From: Saprospiraceae bacterium
GTDB taxonomy: Bacteria > Bacteroidota > Bacteroidia > Chitinophagales > Saprospiraceae
Assembly: GCA_016715105.1 (NCBI GenBank)
Contig: JADKBO010000008.1
Coordinates: 236,083-300,082, forward strand
Length of the DNA: 64,000 nucleotides
Direction of reading: 5' to 3'
Under the pieces are notes generated by a model. That model ran no database searches, was not told where the DNA came from, and saw only the letters and a program-made list of their open reading frames with translations. Position 1 is the first letter of the stretch; each line of letters begins with the position of its first letter. Shown here in pieces: positions 15,476 through 24,748 of the stretch. The position numbers were made by a program, and so were the translations under genes.

Positions 15476-16264
15476 TTATAATTCTACAGAGCCTTTGAAA
15501 ATAAAAGTTGCAGCTCCAATCAAAACAACTTTATAAAACTGTTGGCCATTATTGATAAAATTAACCCACAAGGTACCTCCTTTGGTTTTTACCTTTACCT
15601 GTCCTTCCAATTGATGCTTGTAACCATATGCCAAAGCAGCAGCTGTCACGCCCGTACCGCAAGAATATGTTTCATCTTCTACCCCTCGTTCGTATGTTGC
15701 CATAAAAAGCTCATTTTTCCCTAGATCGCATACCAAATTTACATTGATCCCGTTTTGGGCATACTTATCAGAATAACGTACAATTTTACCGTAGGTAATA
15801 ATCTTTTCGAGGTCTTCTATTTCTTCTGTAAAGTGAATATAGTGAGGAGAACCAGTATTCAACTCAAAGGTGTTTTCATCATCAATGGCAATTATTTCTT
15901 CAACATCGATCATTTGTAAGGCCACTGTCTCTGCATCTACTTTTGCAAAATGTGGTCCGTCAATGGCCAGAAAGCTGGTTTCTGATTGGATGTAGCCCAA
16001 ATCATGAGCAAATTTCACGATACATCTGCCGCCGTTGCCACACATGCTACTTGGATGACCATCGCTGTTGTAATAAACCATTTCAAAGTCATATCCCTCA
16101 ATAGGTCTCAGGAACATCAATCCATCAGCTCCAATCCCAAATCTTCTGTGACAGAGAAAGGCTATTTGTTCTGTTGACAGGTCATATTGTGCTTCCATTT
16201 GATTGATAAGCACAAAATCATTACCGGTTCCTTGGTACTTTGAAAATTCAACGATTCTTGACAT
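15476..16264 (-). CDS. dapF: Diaminopimelate epimerase
   Basis: DapF interconverts LL- and meso-diaminopimelate for lysine and peptidoglycan synthesis. At 262 residues the length is normal. The first catalytic cysteine is in MCGNGGRC and the second in SCGTGVTA; FSKYQGTGNDFVLIN at the N-terminus and RRFGIGADGLMFL are also diagnostic. It heads a run of three closely spaced minus-strand genes (dapF, CPBP protease, M1 peptidase) and may share their transcript; other lysine-pathway genes are not nearby. Confidence 0.97.
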   Translation of the reverse strand: MSRIVEFSKYQGTGNDFVLINQMEAQYDLSTEQIAFLCHRRFGIGADGLMFLRPIEGYDFEMVYYNSDGHPSSMCGNGGRCIVKFAHDLGYIQSETSFLAIDGPHFAKVDAETVALQMIDVEEIIAIDDENTFELNTGSPHYIHFTEEIEDLEKIITYGKIVRYSDKYAQNGINVNLVCDLGKNELFMATYERGVEDETYSCGTGVTAAALAYGYKHQLEGQVKVKTKGGTLWVNFINNGQQFYKVVLIGAATFIFKGSVEL

Positions 16265-16395
16265 AAGGCAAAAATAATTATGCTACATTATTTGTGCGCA
16301 ATAAGTAGAATAATTGGTTCAATTACTCAATTTTAAAATTCAAATAAAGAAAATTAAGTTTTCCTTATGGATTCAAGAACGAAATATGGAAAAAT

Positions 16396-17127
16396 TTATA
16401 ATTCCAAATTCGGACTGAGTTCATTTCCTTTTTCAAGATTGTAAAACTCAGTAATCATTCTGAGAATTTCTTGAGGATCATCAGTTAATGGAATGAGGTC
16501 AATGTCCTTTTGACTTACATTGCCAAATTTTTCGAGCATTACAGTAGTGATCCATTCTCTCAAACCCGACCAGAATTCTGTACCAACCAGAATGACAGGT
16601 AATTTTGCTACTTTTTTTGTTTGGATTAAAGTCAGCACTTCAAACAATTCATCCAATGTACCAAAACCACCAGGCATTACAACAAATGCTTGTGCGTATT
16701 TGACAAACATCACTTTTCTAATGAAGAAATAACGATGATCTAAGTTTTTATCTGGATCAATATAAGGATTATGTGATTGCTCAAATGGAAGGTCTATATT
16801 TAAGCCTACAGAAAGACCTCCTTGTAAATAAGCACCTTTGTTGGCAGCTTCCATAATTCCAGGGCCACCTCCAGTGATGATACCATATCCTTCTTTGGTT
16901 AATACTTCTGCAATTTCTGTTGCAAGTTTATAGTACTTATTGTCTGGTTTGGTCCTTGCAGAACCAAAAATAGAGATGCAAGGTCCCAGTTTGTTTAATT
17001 TTTCAAAACCGTCGACGAGTTCTGCAATGACCTTAAACATGGTCCAGGAATTCTCACCTTTGAGTGTGGTCCACTGCTTCATTGCACGACCATTGGTCTT
17101 TTCGACCTTCAATTTTCTTTCTGACAT
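16396..17127 (-). CDS. LOG family (TIGR00730) nucleoside-5'-monophosphate phosphoribohydrolase-like protein
   Basis: A 243-residue Rossmann-fold protein with both LOG signatures, GGGPGIMEAANKGA (about residues 82-95) and PGGFGTLDELFEVL (about 152-165). Family members hydrolyse nucleotide monophosphates such as cytokinin ribotides or AMP to base and ribose phosphate; many bacterial ones are labelled lysine decarboxylase by old error. This one has an N-terminal extension of about 40 residues relative to short LOG proteins, typical for the longer bacterial type. Its start is 18 bp downstream of the sigma-54 activator stop, so the two may be co-transcribed. Confidence 0.92.
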   Translation of the reverse strand: MSERKLKVEKTNGRAMKQWTTLKGENSWTMFKVIAELVDGFEKLNKLGPCISIFGSARTKPDNKYYKLATEIAEVLTKEGYGIITGGGPGIMEAANKGAYLQGGLSVGLNIDLPFEQSHNPYIDPDKNLDHRYFFIRKVMFVKYAQAFVVMPGGFGTLDELFEVLTLIQTKKVAKLPVILVGTEFWSGLREWITTVMLEKFGNVSQKDIDLIPLTDDPQEILRMITEFYNLEKGNELSPNLEL

Positions 17128-17145
17128 ACTTTTCTCGGATTGTTA

Positions 17146-18423
17146 TTACACCAATGCTCCTCTTTTCAAGGCTTTGTATTCCTCTTCGACAAAATTCTTT
17201 AAATCTTCGAGATTATCAAATTTTTGGATCAAATCGTGAATGAGAGATTTTGTGCTATCAATTGGTTTTACGTAAGCATCTACGTCTGCTTTGGTGATTT
17301 TTTCTTTGCTCAAAATGATCAATCGCTCAACGACGTTTCTCAATTCCCTAATATTACCTGTCCAAGATTGGGCTTGCAATGCTTTGACAGCTTCAGGCTC
17401 ACATTCTTTTTTCGGCATATTATATTCTTCACAAATAATCGAGGTAAAATGTTCTATCAATTCTGGAATATCTTCTTTACGATTATCAAGTGATGGTACT
17501 TCTATGACGATCACTGCCAATCGGTGATAAAGGTCTTCTCTGAAATTACCTTTTTTTATTTCACTTCTTAAATCTTTATTAGTTGCTGCCACAATACGGA
17601 CATCCACTGCAATTTCTTTTTCTCCCCCAACTCTGGTAATCCTATTCTCTTGCAAGGCTCTTAAAACTTTTGCTTGTGCGCTCAAGGACATATCTCCTAT
17701 TTCATCAAGAAATAATGTTCCACCATGTGCAAGTTCAAATTTTCCAAGACGTTGCTTAAAGGCCGATGTAAATGAGCCTTTTTCATGCCCAAACAATTCA
17801 CTTTCGATCAATTCTGACGGAATAGCAGCACAATTCACTTCTACAATTGCATTTTCACTTCGATTACTTTTATCATGTAACCATCTGGCTACCAATTCCT
17901 TACCTGTTCCATTTTGTCCATTAATGAGTACTCTGGCATCTGTTGGTGCAACTGTTTCTACAGTATGCAATATTTGCAAAATGGATGCTGAATTACCAAT
18001 GATATTTTGAACATTTGATTTGGCTACTTTTCTTTGCAGGACTTTTTTCTCAACAATCAGACTTGATTTGTCCATTGCATTCCTGATGGTGATCAACAAT
18101 CTGTTGAGATCCATTGGTTTTTGTAAAAAATCAAAAGCGCCTTTTTTTACAGCTTCGACCGCTGTATCGATATTGCCATGGCCAGAAATGACCACAATAG
18201 GAATGTCTGGATTGATGGTTTGAATTTTTTCAATGGCTTCCATCCCATCTAATTTGGGCATTTTTACGTCAATGATGATGACATCATAACTATTCTGTTT
18301 TACCTTAGCTAGACATTCGACACCATCACCTGCATCATCAACTATGTAACTTTCAAACTCTAAAATCTCTCTCAGCGTTTTGCGAATTGCATGTTCATCG
18401 TCTACTACTAAAATCCTAGCCAT
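17146..18423 (-). CDS. NtrC-type sigma-54-dependent response regulator lacking a C-terminal DNA-binding domain
   Basis: Residues 1-120 are a receiver domain (VVDDEHAI, phospho-acceptor D52 in IIIDVKMP, K near 102 in FLQKPMD). Residues 141-375 are the sigma-54-interacting AAA+ domain: Walker A GQNGTGKE, the GAFTGA loop as GSFTSA, Walker B GGTLFLDEIGD and the R-finger region. After a short linker the protein ends at residue 425 with a charged helix (NLEDLKNFVEEEYKALKRGALV). The Fis-type helix-turn-helix expected over the last 50-60 residues is absent, and there is no room for it, since the next start codon lies 18 bp further on. It probably activates sigma-54 polymerase from solution, or has lost specific targeting. 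Confidence 0.9.
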   Translation of the reverse strand: MARILVVDDEHAIRKTLREILEFESYIVDDAGDGVECLAKVKQNSYDVIIIDVKMPKLDGMEAIEKIQTINPDIPIVVISGHGNIDTAVEAVKKGAFDFLQKPMDLNRLLITIRNAMDKSSLIVEKKVLQRKVAKSNVQNIIGNSASILQILHTVETVAPTDARVLINGQNGTGKELVARWLHDKSNRSENAIVEVNCAAIPSELIESELFGHEKGSFTSAFKQRLGKFELAHGGTLFLDEIGDMSLSAQAKVLRALQENRITRVGGEKEIAVDVRIVAATNKDLRSEIKKGNFREDLYHRLAVIVIEVPSLDNRKEDIPELIEHFTSIICEEYNMPKKECEPEAVKALQAQSWTGNIRELRNVVERLIILSKEKITKADVDAYVKPIDSTKSLIHDLIQKFDNLEDLKNFVEEEYKALKRGALV

Positions 18424-18558
18424 CTATAAAAATTTTCTTTTCAAAGGCTAAGATATTAAAATAAATATTAATGTATCAAAGCTTTTAGAAAAAATTGATG
18501 TGTGACTTTTGTATTGAAATAAATAGTAGACTCTTATCTGGTGCCAATGGCATAATTT

Positions 18559-19836
18559 TTAGGTCTTCCTTTTTTTCTTCTCAGCCGCAGGAAATAGAAT
18601 ATTATTGAGTATGAGCCTATATCCAGGGCTTGTTGGGTGTAAACTCAAATCAGTTTCTGGATCTCCGACATAATGCCTGTAATCTTCTGGGTCATGTCCT
18701 CCAAAAAATGTCCATGTGCCATAACCGTAGGTTCCATGAAGGTATCTTGTTTCACCTTCAGCTTTATTCTCACCCAAAATCAATACTTCGGGTTTTATGG
18801 TGCTGCGCACAAATGCTGTTGTTTGCCCCATAAAGCCTTTTACAATTTTTGTATGATTTTGACACAACATAGATGGAATGGGATCCCACTTAGCTGAAAA
18901 ATCAAAAAGATTGAAGTAGTCGCTTTCTGGCTCTACAGTTCTATCTTTGTTATCAATGCTTGAATGTTCGTATTGCATGGGGTTGAGTATAAGATCAAAA
19001 TCCCGAAAAGCAAAGGTTTGTGAGTAATCTAGTTTACTTTGCGCTTGATGGTCAAAACCATCTCCATCGTATACTTTATCACAAATATCCAATCCTTGGG
19101 CCGCCAAAGCTATGTCATAAGTATCTGTTGCAGAACACATTGCGAACATAAATCCTCCGCCTTCTACAAATTCTCTGATTCTTCTTGCAACTGCCAACTT
19201 TAATTCCGATACTTTATCAAATCCCAATGAGTTTGCTAAATCTTCACTCTTTTTTTGATTGATTTTATACCAGGGTGTTCCTCCTTGAGAAGCATAAAAT
19301 TTCCCATATTGGCCTGTAAAATCTTCGTGATGTAAATGAAGCCAATCATACTCAGCCAGTTTGTTTTCTAATACTTCTCTATCATAAACCGTTTCGTAAG
19401 GAATTTCAGCATATGTCAAAACCATGGTCACAGCGTCGTCCCAAGGTTGTATCCTCTCACCTTTGGTGTCTACATCTGGAGTATAAACGGCAATTTTAGG
19501 TGCTTTTTCTAGTTTGATGGTCTCCATATTGGCCTCTGGATTGGCAATCTCCTCTCTGATTCTTGCAAACTCACCATCTGGAATGACTTTATAACTTATG
19601 CCCCTCACTTTGCATTCATCTTCAAAGTATTTACTATAAGGAAAAGCAAAACTTCCTCCTTTGTAATTGAGCAACCAATATGCCTCGACGCCTTGATTCA
19701 AAACCCAATATGTAACACCATAGGCTTTTAGGTGGTTTTTTTGACCATCATAATCCATCGGTATAAAGATCATTGAAGCCTTGGCAGCAAGTGCAAAGAA
19801 CACAATCACCGAAACTAAAAATGATTTTTTCAACAT
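18559..19836 (-). CDS. Conserved secreted Bacteroidota protein often annotated 'asparagine synthetase B'
   Basis: A protein of about 425 residues with a signal peptide when started at the ATG at 19836 (MLKKSFLVSVIVFFALAAKAS); an upstream ATG at 19854 would add six residues. Sequence features are MIFIPMDYDGQKNHLKAYGVTYW at the start and a GATase1-like region with FVEGGGFMFAMCSATDTYD, where a Cys follows a glycine-rich turn, and a later GTYGYGTWTFFGGHDPEDYRH segment. I recognise this as a conserved Bacteroidota family labelled asparagine synthetase B in databases, but the ATP-pyrophosphatase domain of AsnB is missing and it is exported, so that function is unsupported. The actual role is unknown. 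Confidence 0.75.
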   Translation of the reverse strand: MLKKSFLVSVIVFFALAAKASMIFIPMDYDGQKNHLKAYGVTYWVLNQGVEAYWLLNYKGGSFAFPYSKYFEDECKVRGISYKVIPDGEFARIREEIANPEANMETIKLEKAPKIAVYTPDVDTKGERIQPWDDAVTMVLTYAEIPYETVYDREVLENKLAEYDWLHLHHEDFTGQYGKFYASQGGTPWYKINQKKSEDLANSLGFDKVSELKLAVARRIREFVEGGGFMFAMCSATDTYDIALAAQGLDICDKVYDGDGFDHQAQSKLDYSQTFAFRDFDLILNPMQYEHSSIDNKDRTVEPESDYFNLFDFSAKWDPIPSMLCQNHTKIVKGFMGQTTAFVRSTIKPEVLILGENKAEGETRYLHGTYGYGTWTFFGGHDPEDYRHYVGDPETDLSLHPTSPGYRLILNNILFPAAEKKKRKT

Positions 19837-19980
19837 GTTACAGTACTTTTCCATCTACAGTTATAATACAATTATAGGATTTGTAAATATATATTCTACA
19901 AATCATTCATGTAAATGTAAACGAAAACGAATTTAAAATAGATATAGTTTCTAAAACAATTTAGCGTTTTGCTGCAAAAA

Positions 19981-20439
19981 TTAATTGATAGCCTCTAGCA
20001 ATTGACTGACATATGATTGCAATCCAGTAGGTAATTCATTGATGTCTGTATCTACTCTTACTTCATTGCTTTTATCGTTGTCGATAATTTTGAAATATAA
20101 AATGGGCTCATCTGCACAGCCGGCACAACCTATCATGCCTTCGCTTTCTGCAATCGCATTAGGCAGTGATTCCAACAAATTGATGATATTATCCACTTGA
20201 GTTCCTGTCATATTATTTTGATTGAAAACGACATCTTCAATAAATCTTTCCGAGTTCTTCTGTTCGAATAATTGACCATCTTTATATTTATACAATTTTG
20301 TACAGTTGCTTGCACAAAACGGACCATAAACACCAAAAATGATTTCTTCTGGTCCTTTCAAATCCTTGTTATCATCTCGATCACATGCGACCATGCCAAA
20401 AACAAAAAGGCAACCAATGAATATATGCTTAAACATCAA
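19981..20439 (-). CDS. Putative lipoprotein, DUF6438-like
   Basis: A 152-residue protein with a lipoprotein signal (FVFGMVAC, lipidated Cys near residue 19) and an Asp/Asn-rich linker. The mature region has two Cys pairs: FCASNCTKLYKY and GCAGCADEP. The pattern of a ...GPFCASNC...Y..G.. start followed by a C..CAD motif resembles small Bacteroidota lipoproteins grouped as DUF6438; this is recall and not tested. The function is unknown. It is monocistronic, 127 bp downstream-facing from the preceding secreted protein gene start. Confidence 0.7.
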   Translation of the reverse strand: MMFKHIFIGCLFVFGMVACDRDDNKDLKGPEEIIFGVYGPFCASNCTKLYKYKDGQLFEQKNSERFIEDVVFNQNNMTGTQVDNIINLLESLPNAIAESEGMIGCAGCADEPILYFKIIDNDKSNEVRVDTDINELPTGLQSYVSQLLEAIN

Positions 20440-20611
20440 TTATAAAATTTAAGATTGTAATAAAAAATCAATTTATTGTTGATATTGAAATAGACGGATT
20501 TGGTATGCAAAAGGTTTGTTAAGTTCAAAATTTTTGTTTTCGTCTAAATACATCTCCAATCAATCACAAATGGGCTGGTACAAACGTATCCCATATTAAA
20601 TAGTGTTAGCC

Positions 20612-21724
20612 ATGCAAGTCAAGTATTCATTTTTCATGATTTTTTTATTTTGCGCTTCTTCAATGTTTTCTCAAGGATTGAGGATTCCACAAAACACCAA
20701 TTGGAAAAGTAAAATTGGTAGAACTTTTGGAGCAACGGACATTGAAGTCACATGGAGTGCACCAGGTGTAAAGGGAAGAGAAGGTAAAATATGGGGAACA
20801 GGAGTTGCTCCGTTTGGTTTTACAGTTTTGGGATTTGGTTCAAATGTCCCTTCTCCTTGGCGAGCTGGAGCGGATGAATGCACCACAATATCATTTTCTA
20901 CTGATGTTTTTATCAATGGAAAATTATTAGAAGCAGGCAAATATGCTCTGTTTATGGATCTTCAACCCGACTCCACTGTCTTGATATTTAACAAAAACAT
21001 TCATGAATGGGGCGCTTATTTTTATGACGAAAGTTTGGATGTTTTGAGAGTCACTACGAAACAAATAAAAAATAATTCCAATAGTGTAGAACGATTGCAA
21101 TATGTTTTTGAAAACCAACTTGAGGAAAGTGTTGATTGTGTTTTGGAATGGGAATATTGGAAAATTCCATTTACCATATCTGCTGAAAATAAAAAAAATA
21201 TACTTAGCCATATTAAAAATCAAATGTCTGGAGTTTTGGCCTTTGACCCTCCAAGCCTTCAAGCTGCAGCCAATTGGTGTTTGACTAATGATGTAAATTT
21301 TGAGCAAGCATTTGGTTGGATAACCATGGCCACTGACCCAACCCTAGGTGGCATCAAAACCTTTGGTGCAGCATCTATAATGGCAGATTTATTACAAAAA
21401 CTTGGAAAAACAAAAGAAGCAAAAGAAACCATGGACGCTGCACTGCTTGAAGCAACTGCTTTGGATCTACACCAGTATGGTAGAAGAATGCTTGCCCAGA
21501 AAAAGACGAAAGAGGCAATGGAAGTTTTCCAGATGAATTTTAATAAAAATAAAGGCGCATGGCCCACACCCGTAGGTTTAATGCGTGGATATAATGCATT
21601 GGCTGATTATAAAAACGCACTTATTTATGCCAAAAAATCTCTTGAGTTAGCGCCAGATGAGGTAAACAAAAATTATCTTGTTTCTTGTGTCAATCTATTA
21701 GAGGCAGGTAAACCAATCAATTAG
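20612..21724 (+). CDS. Secreted DUF2911 protein with C-terminal TPR-like helices
   Basis: The ATG at 20612 gives about 370 residues with a signal peptide (FFMIFLFCASSMFSQ); an upstream GTG at 20603 is less likely. Residues 20-195 form a DUF2911 domain (VTWSAPGVKGREGKIWGTGVAPFG, WRAGADECTTISFSTDVFINGKLLEAGKYALFM, HEWGAYFYDESLDVLRV). The last 150 residues are helical repeats resembling TPRs (KEAMEVFQMNFNKNK..NALADYKNALIYAKKSLELAPDE). It parallels the shorter DUF2911 protein at 9214-9735, so the window holds two architectures of the same domain. The biological role is unknown. It is convergent with holA, 12 bp apart. Confidence 0.88.
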   Translation: MQVKYSFFMIFLFCASSMFSQGLRIPQNTNWKSKIGRTFGATDIEVTWSAPGVKGREGKIWGTGVAPFGFTVLGFGSNVPSPWRAGADECTTISFSTDVFINGKLLEAGKYALFMDLQPDSTVLIFNKNIHEWGAYFYDESLDVLRVTTKQIKNNSNSVERLQYVFENQLEESVDCVLEWEYWKIPFTISAENKKNILSHIKNQMSGVLAFDPPSLQAAANWCLTNDVNFEQAFGWITMATDPTLGGIKTFGAASIMADLLQKLGKTKEAKETMDAALLEATALDLHQYGRRMLAQKKTKEAMEVFQMNFNKNKGAWPTPVGLMRGYNALADYKNALIYAKKSLELAPDEVNKNYLVSCVNLLEAGKPIN

Positions 21725-21736
21725 GTCAGTACTGTT

Positions 21737-22744
21737 TTATTTTTTGAGTACAAATCGTACCAAATCCTTGTAAAGAGGCCCATCCTCAGAGTGACGATTC
21801 ATGACACCTTTTGATTTGAGGTCTATCTCTTTGAGTTTAATCAAAATAGCTCGCACATGATCTTCACTGAAATTGCCCGCAGCCATTCTGTACTCTTTCA
21901 CAAAAAACGGGCTCGAAAGACCTAGCGCCTTTTGCATTTCCATATCCGAACCACCTTTTGATTGAACGGCAATCAAGACCTTTAAAAAATAGCCATACAG
22001 ACTGGAAACTGCCATTTGGATAGGAATGGCTTTGGGATTTTCTGCAAAATAATTGGCCATCATCCAACTTTTATAAATGTCTTTTTGAGCCAATGCTGAT
22101 TGAAGTTCAAATACATTGTATTCTTTGCTCATCCCCACAAGTTCCTGCACTTCCTCTACAGTCACTTTTTTATTTTCACCAACATTGAGTTTGATCTTTG
22201 ACAATTCATTGTCTATCTTATTGAGATCATTGCCCAAGTATTCCGCCAATAAATTTGCAATTTTATCATCAACTTGTAAATTCAACTCTCTCGACCTTTC
22301 CATGACCCAATTTGGCAATTGGTTGTCGTACATCTTTTTAGATTCCAAAACCACAATACCTGCACCATCTGCAGCCTTTCCAAAGCTGGTGCGTTTGTCA
22401 ATTTTCTTATATTTATGACACAACACGACTGTTGAATGTGGTACTGGTTTTTTGATATAATCTGTGAGATCATTGATGGTTTTCATGTCGGCAGCTTCCT
22501 TGATGATGATGAGCCTGCGTTGAGACATCATGGGGTATTGCCTGGCTTCATCAATGACCAATCTAGCATCTGCTTCCTTGCCATAAAGCACAATTTGGTT
22601 GAATGCTCTGGAGCCTTCATCCAATAAATGATCTTCAATCCAATCAGAAACTTGGTCTATATAAAATGGTTCTTCGCCATGAAGAATATAAACTGGAGCT
22701 ATTTTCCCCTTTTTTAGATCGTTGATGATGTCTTTGGCGCTCAA
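21737..22744 (-). CDS. holA: DNA polymerase III delta subunit
   Basis: HolA is the clamp-loader wrench that opens the sliding clamp. The 335-residue length and the motifs PVYILHGEEPFYIDQVSDWIE at the N-terminus, VIDEARQYPMMSQRRLIIIKEA, and the AEYLGNDLNKIDNELSKI helix are typical of Bacteroidota HolA. The last residues (GPLYKDLVRFVLKK) match the usual C-terminal helix. It is preceded on the minus strand by the tRNA-Ala terminator and overlaps no neighbour. Confidence 0.95.
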   Translation of the reverse strand: MSAKDIINDLKKGKIAPVYILHGEEPFYIDQVSDWIEDHLLDEGSRAFNQIVLYGKEADARLVIDEARQYPMMSQRRLIIIKEAADMKTINDLTDYIKKPVPHSTVVLCHKYKKIDKRTSFGKAADGAGIVVLESKKMYDNQLPNWVMERSRELNLQVDDKIANLLAEYLGNDLNKIDNELSKIKLNVGENKKVTVEEVQELVGMSKEYNVFELQSALAQKDIYKSWMMANYFAENPKAIPIQMAVSSLYGYFLKVLIAVQSKGGSDMEMQKALGLSSPFFVKEYRMAAGNFSEDHVRAILIKLKEIDLKSKGVMNRHSEDGPLYKDLVRFVLKK

Positions 22745-22784
22745 AACTTGATGTATATTAATAGCCTGTGAAATGTATAAAAAA

Positions 22785-22806
22785 GCCTCACTTCTGAACC
22801 AGAGGC
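22785..22806 (-). terminator. Rho-independent terminator downstream of tRNA-Ala
   Basis: On the minus strand GCCTC (22806-22802), a 12-nt loop and GAGGC (22789-22785) are followed by six T's. It lies 19 bp after the end of the tRNA and 40 bp before the holA start. Confidence 0.7.
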
Positions 22807-22824
22807 AAGGCTTTGCAGATTTTG

Positions 22825-22898
22825 TGGAGAATACCGGATTCGAACCGGTGGCCTCTACGCTGCCAGCGTAGCGCTCTAGCCAACTGAGCTAATCCCCC
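22825..22898 (-). tRNA. tRNA-Ala (anticodon GGC)
   Basis: On the minus strand the sequence folds as a 74-nt tRNA: a 7-bp acceptor stem starting GGGGGAT, a D arm with AGCTCAGTTGG, an anticodon stem CTACG/CGTAG around the loop CTGGCAG (anticodon GGC), and a T arm with the GGTTCGAATCC core. The G3-T70 wobble in the acceptor stem is the alanine identity element. CCA is not encoded. A terminator follows at 22785-22806. Confidence 0.96.
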
Positions 22899-23000
22899 TT
22901 TTTAAGAAGCGTGGCAAAAATAGGAATTCTGCTGACTTCCTATCAGATATTACAGTGTTTTTTATTCTGGAAATATTTGAGCACGCTTTATTTGGCATGA

Positions 23001-23546
23001 TTACCAAATAAAAGACGCTTTGGCAGCATTTGCCGTATCAGATATTAAATTAAAATAATAAACGCCTTGCACAAAGTTATCGTTGGCATAATTCAAAGTA
23101 TTATTTCCAAATTCTGCCACTTCAAATTTATCTGAACGCACTAGTTTGCCTGAAGCATCATATATTGCCATTGTGTATGAACCTGGCTTGGGTGTTATGT
23201 ATTTTACTTCAATATTTCCGGGTGAAAGTGTTATTTTCTCAATGGCTAGACTTCCTGTTTGAGTAGGAATATCAAGTTGCCCGCCACAAACACCTTGCAT
23301 ATTTACGAGTGCCCCATAAGCATCCAAATATCCCCCATATTTTACATAGGTTTTAAGGTTATTGGTTTTTTGTACTCCATTAAATAATGCATCACGAACC
23401 GCTCTAGCTGCTGCTATTCTATCCGATTTTATCAAAGCTGCAAATGATGGACATGGAGTAGAGAACAAGAGGGCAGCTACTCCAGCAGCCAATGGTGATG
23501 ATGCTGAAGTTCCTGATGTTTTGTAATATTTGGCATCTGTTCTCAA
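23001..23546 (-). CDS. S8 subtilisin-like protease, C-terminal part with T9SS sorting domain (continuation of 23543-24616)
   Basis: This 181-residue frame begins with TSGTSASSPLAAGVAALL, which contains the catalytic serine of subtilases (SGTSA), and ends in a beta-rich domain (SLAIEKITLSPGNIEVKYITPKPGSYTMAIYDASGKLV..NNFVQGVYYFNLIS) typical of the type A T9SS C-terminal sorting signal that directs a protein through the outer membrane. The N-terminal half lies in the preceding frame; the true junction is near 23557-23563, so the Met at 23546 is not a real start. Confidence 0.8.
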   Translation of the reverse strand: MRTDAKYYKTSGTSASSPLAAGVAALLFSTPCPSFAALIKSDRIAAARAVRDALFNGVQKTNNLKTYVKYGGYLDAYGALVNMQGVCGGQLDIPTQTGSLAIEKITLSPGNIEVKYITPKPGSYTMAIYDASGKLVRSDKFEVAEFGNNTLNYANDNFVQGVYYFNLISDTANAAKASFIW

Positions 23547-24616
23547 GTTGAAAATGTTTTCCCAGGTGCTGCAAAATCAATATTTGTCGTACCAAAACCA
23601 GATCCTCTAGAAAACACACCCACACTATCAATACTTGTCACTGCAATAAAGAATTCAGAACTACAAGTAGAAGGCATATCTCCATCTACGTCTATATTGG
23701 TCTCAGTATTGGTCGTTGATCCAAAGGATAAAACACCTTGAGCACCAAGCAAATTGTACATATCACACCAAGGTTTGTATTCTGGTGAGTCGCCAAATAC
23801 GCTATCTAGTCCGCCACTATAATTTGAAACTAATATGTTGGCACCTCTTTTGCCGTCTGTCTGAATGTACAATCTTTTCATTTTGAGAATATAATCATAT
23901 CCTTTGATGACAGATGCTACATTGCGAACTCCACTGATGGGTAATATTTTAACTTTCCAGTTTACACCAGATACACCTGTATCATTATTACCAACCGCTC
24001 CTGCTATTCCACAAACCCAGGTACCATGATTCTCTATTTCGTGGGTTCCGTTATTTTTTGAAGCATTCCATCCAGAGATATCATCAATATAACCATTAGC
24101 GTCATTGTCGATGAAATCTCCTGGTACTTCAATAGAATTGACAAAAACATTTTCCTTTAAATCTGGATGTGCTATTTCCATCCCTGAGTCCAAAATGGCA
24201 ATCACTATATCTGCGCCATCGTTGGTTTTACCTCCTGTCGTAAGTTCCCATACTTGAGGAACATTGATGAGATTGAGGTAAGATTGCATGCCAAATGAAG
24301 GATCATTTGGGTTTCTTCTGGTTTGAACTTTACGATCGTAATAAACAAAAGAAGCATACTTCAGGGCTTGAATGCTTTTCAATTCTTCAAGATCAAAATC
24401 TGTGCTACTTTCTAGTAAAATGTAACCTAAATCACTACTTAAAACATCAAAATTGGAAATGGCAGCTCTTGCATTTGAACCTAATTCTTGCCTAAGTTTT
24501 GCTATATCGTTGGTTTTGACTATTAATCTGTTTTTGATCAACTCTTGACCACTAACATTCAAGACACTCAAAAACAAAACAAAACCAGTAATTATTGATC
24601 TAAAGACATTGTTCAT
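23543..24616 (-). CDS. S8 subtilisin-like serine protease, N-terminal part (frameshifted)
   Basis: These 357 residues contain a signal peptide (FVLFLSVLNVSGQ), an inhibitor-like propeptide, and two catalytic elements of the S8 family: Asp in VIAILDSGMEIAHPDL (about residue 144) and His in ENHGTWVCGIAGA (about residue 197), plus a calcium-type insert DNDANGYIDD. The oxyanion Asn region is ILVSNYSGG. The frame ends after DFAAPGKTFST; reading one additional base in the GGGAAAA run (CCC/TTTT on the plus strand, 23557-23563) would give APGENIFNLRTDAKYYKTSGTSA and restore the catalytic Ser. The intact gene would be 23001-24616, about 537 residues, a T9SS-exported protease. Confidence 0.85.
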   Translation of the reverse strand: MNNVFRSIITGFVLFLSVLNVSGQELIKNRLIVKTNDIAKLRQELGSNARAAISNFDVLSSDLGYILLESSTDFDLEELKSIQALKYASFVYYDRKVQTRRNPNDPSFGMQSYLNLINVPQVWELTTGGKTNDGADIVIAILDSGMEIAHPDLKENVFVNSIEVPGDFIDNDANGYIDDISGWNASKNNGTHEIENHGTWVCGIAGAVGNNDTGVSGVNWKVKILPISGVRNVASVIKGYDYILKMKRLYIQTDGKRGANILVSNYSGGLDSVFGDSPEYKPWCDMYNLLGAQGVLSFGSTTNTETNIDVDGDMPSTCSSEFFIAVTSIDSVGVFSRGSGFGTTNIDFAAPGKTFST

Positions 24617-24748
24617 CAGTTCCGATTTTTAATTTTAAAATTCATCAACGCAAGAATGGATCAACAGCTTGTGCAAGTTACTTAAAATTTACAAAAACAA
24701 TAGGAGATTTTATTAAAAACCTTTTTTGCCTTTCAATTATCTGATGTA

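Noticed and set aside
20671..20940. 89-aa minus-strand frame over the DUF2911-TPR gene
   Set aside because: It is antisense to a clearly coding region and has no own features.
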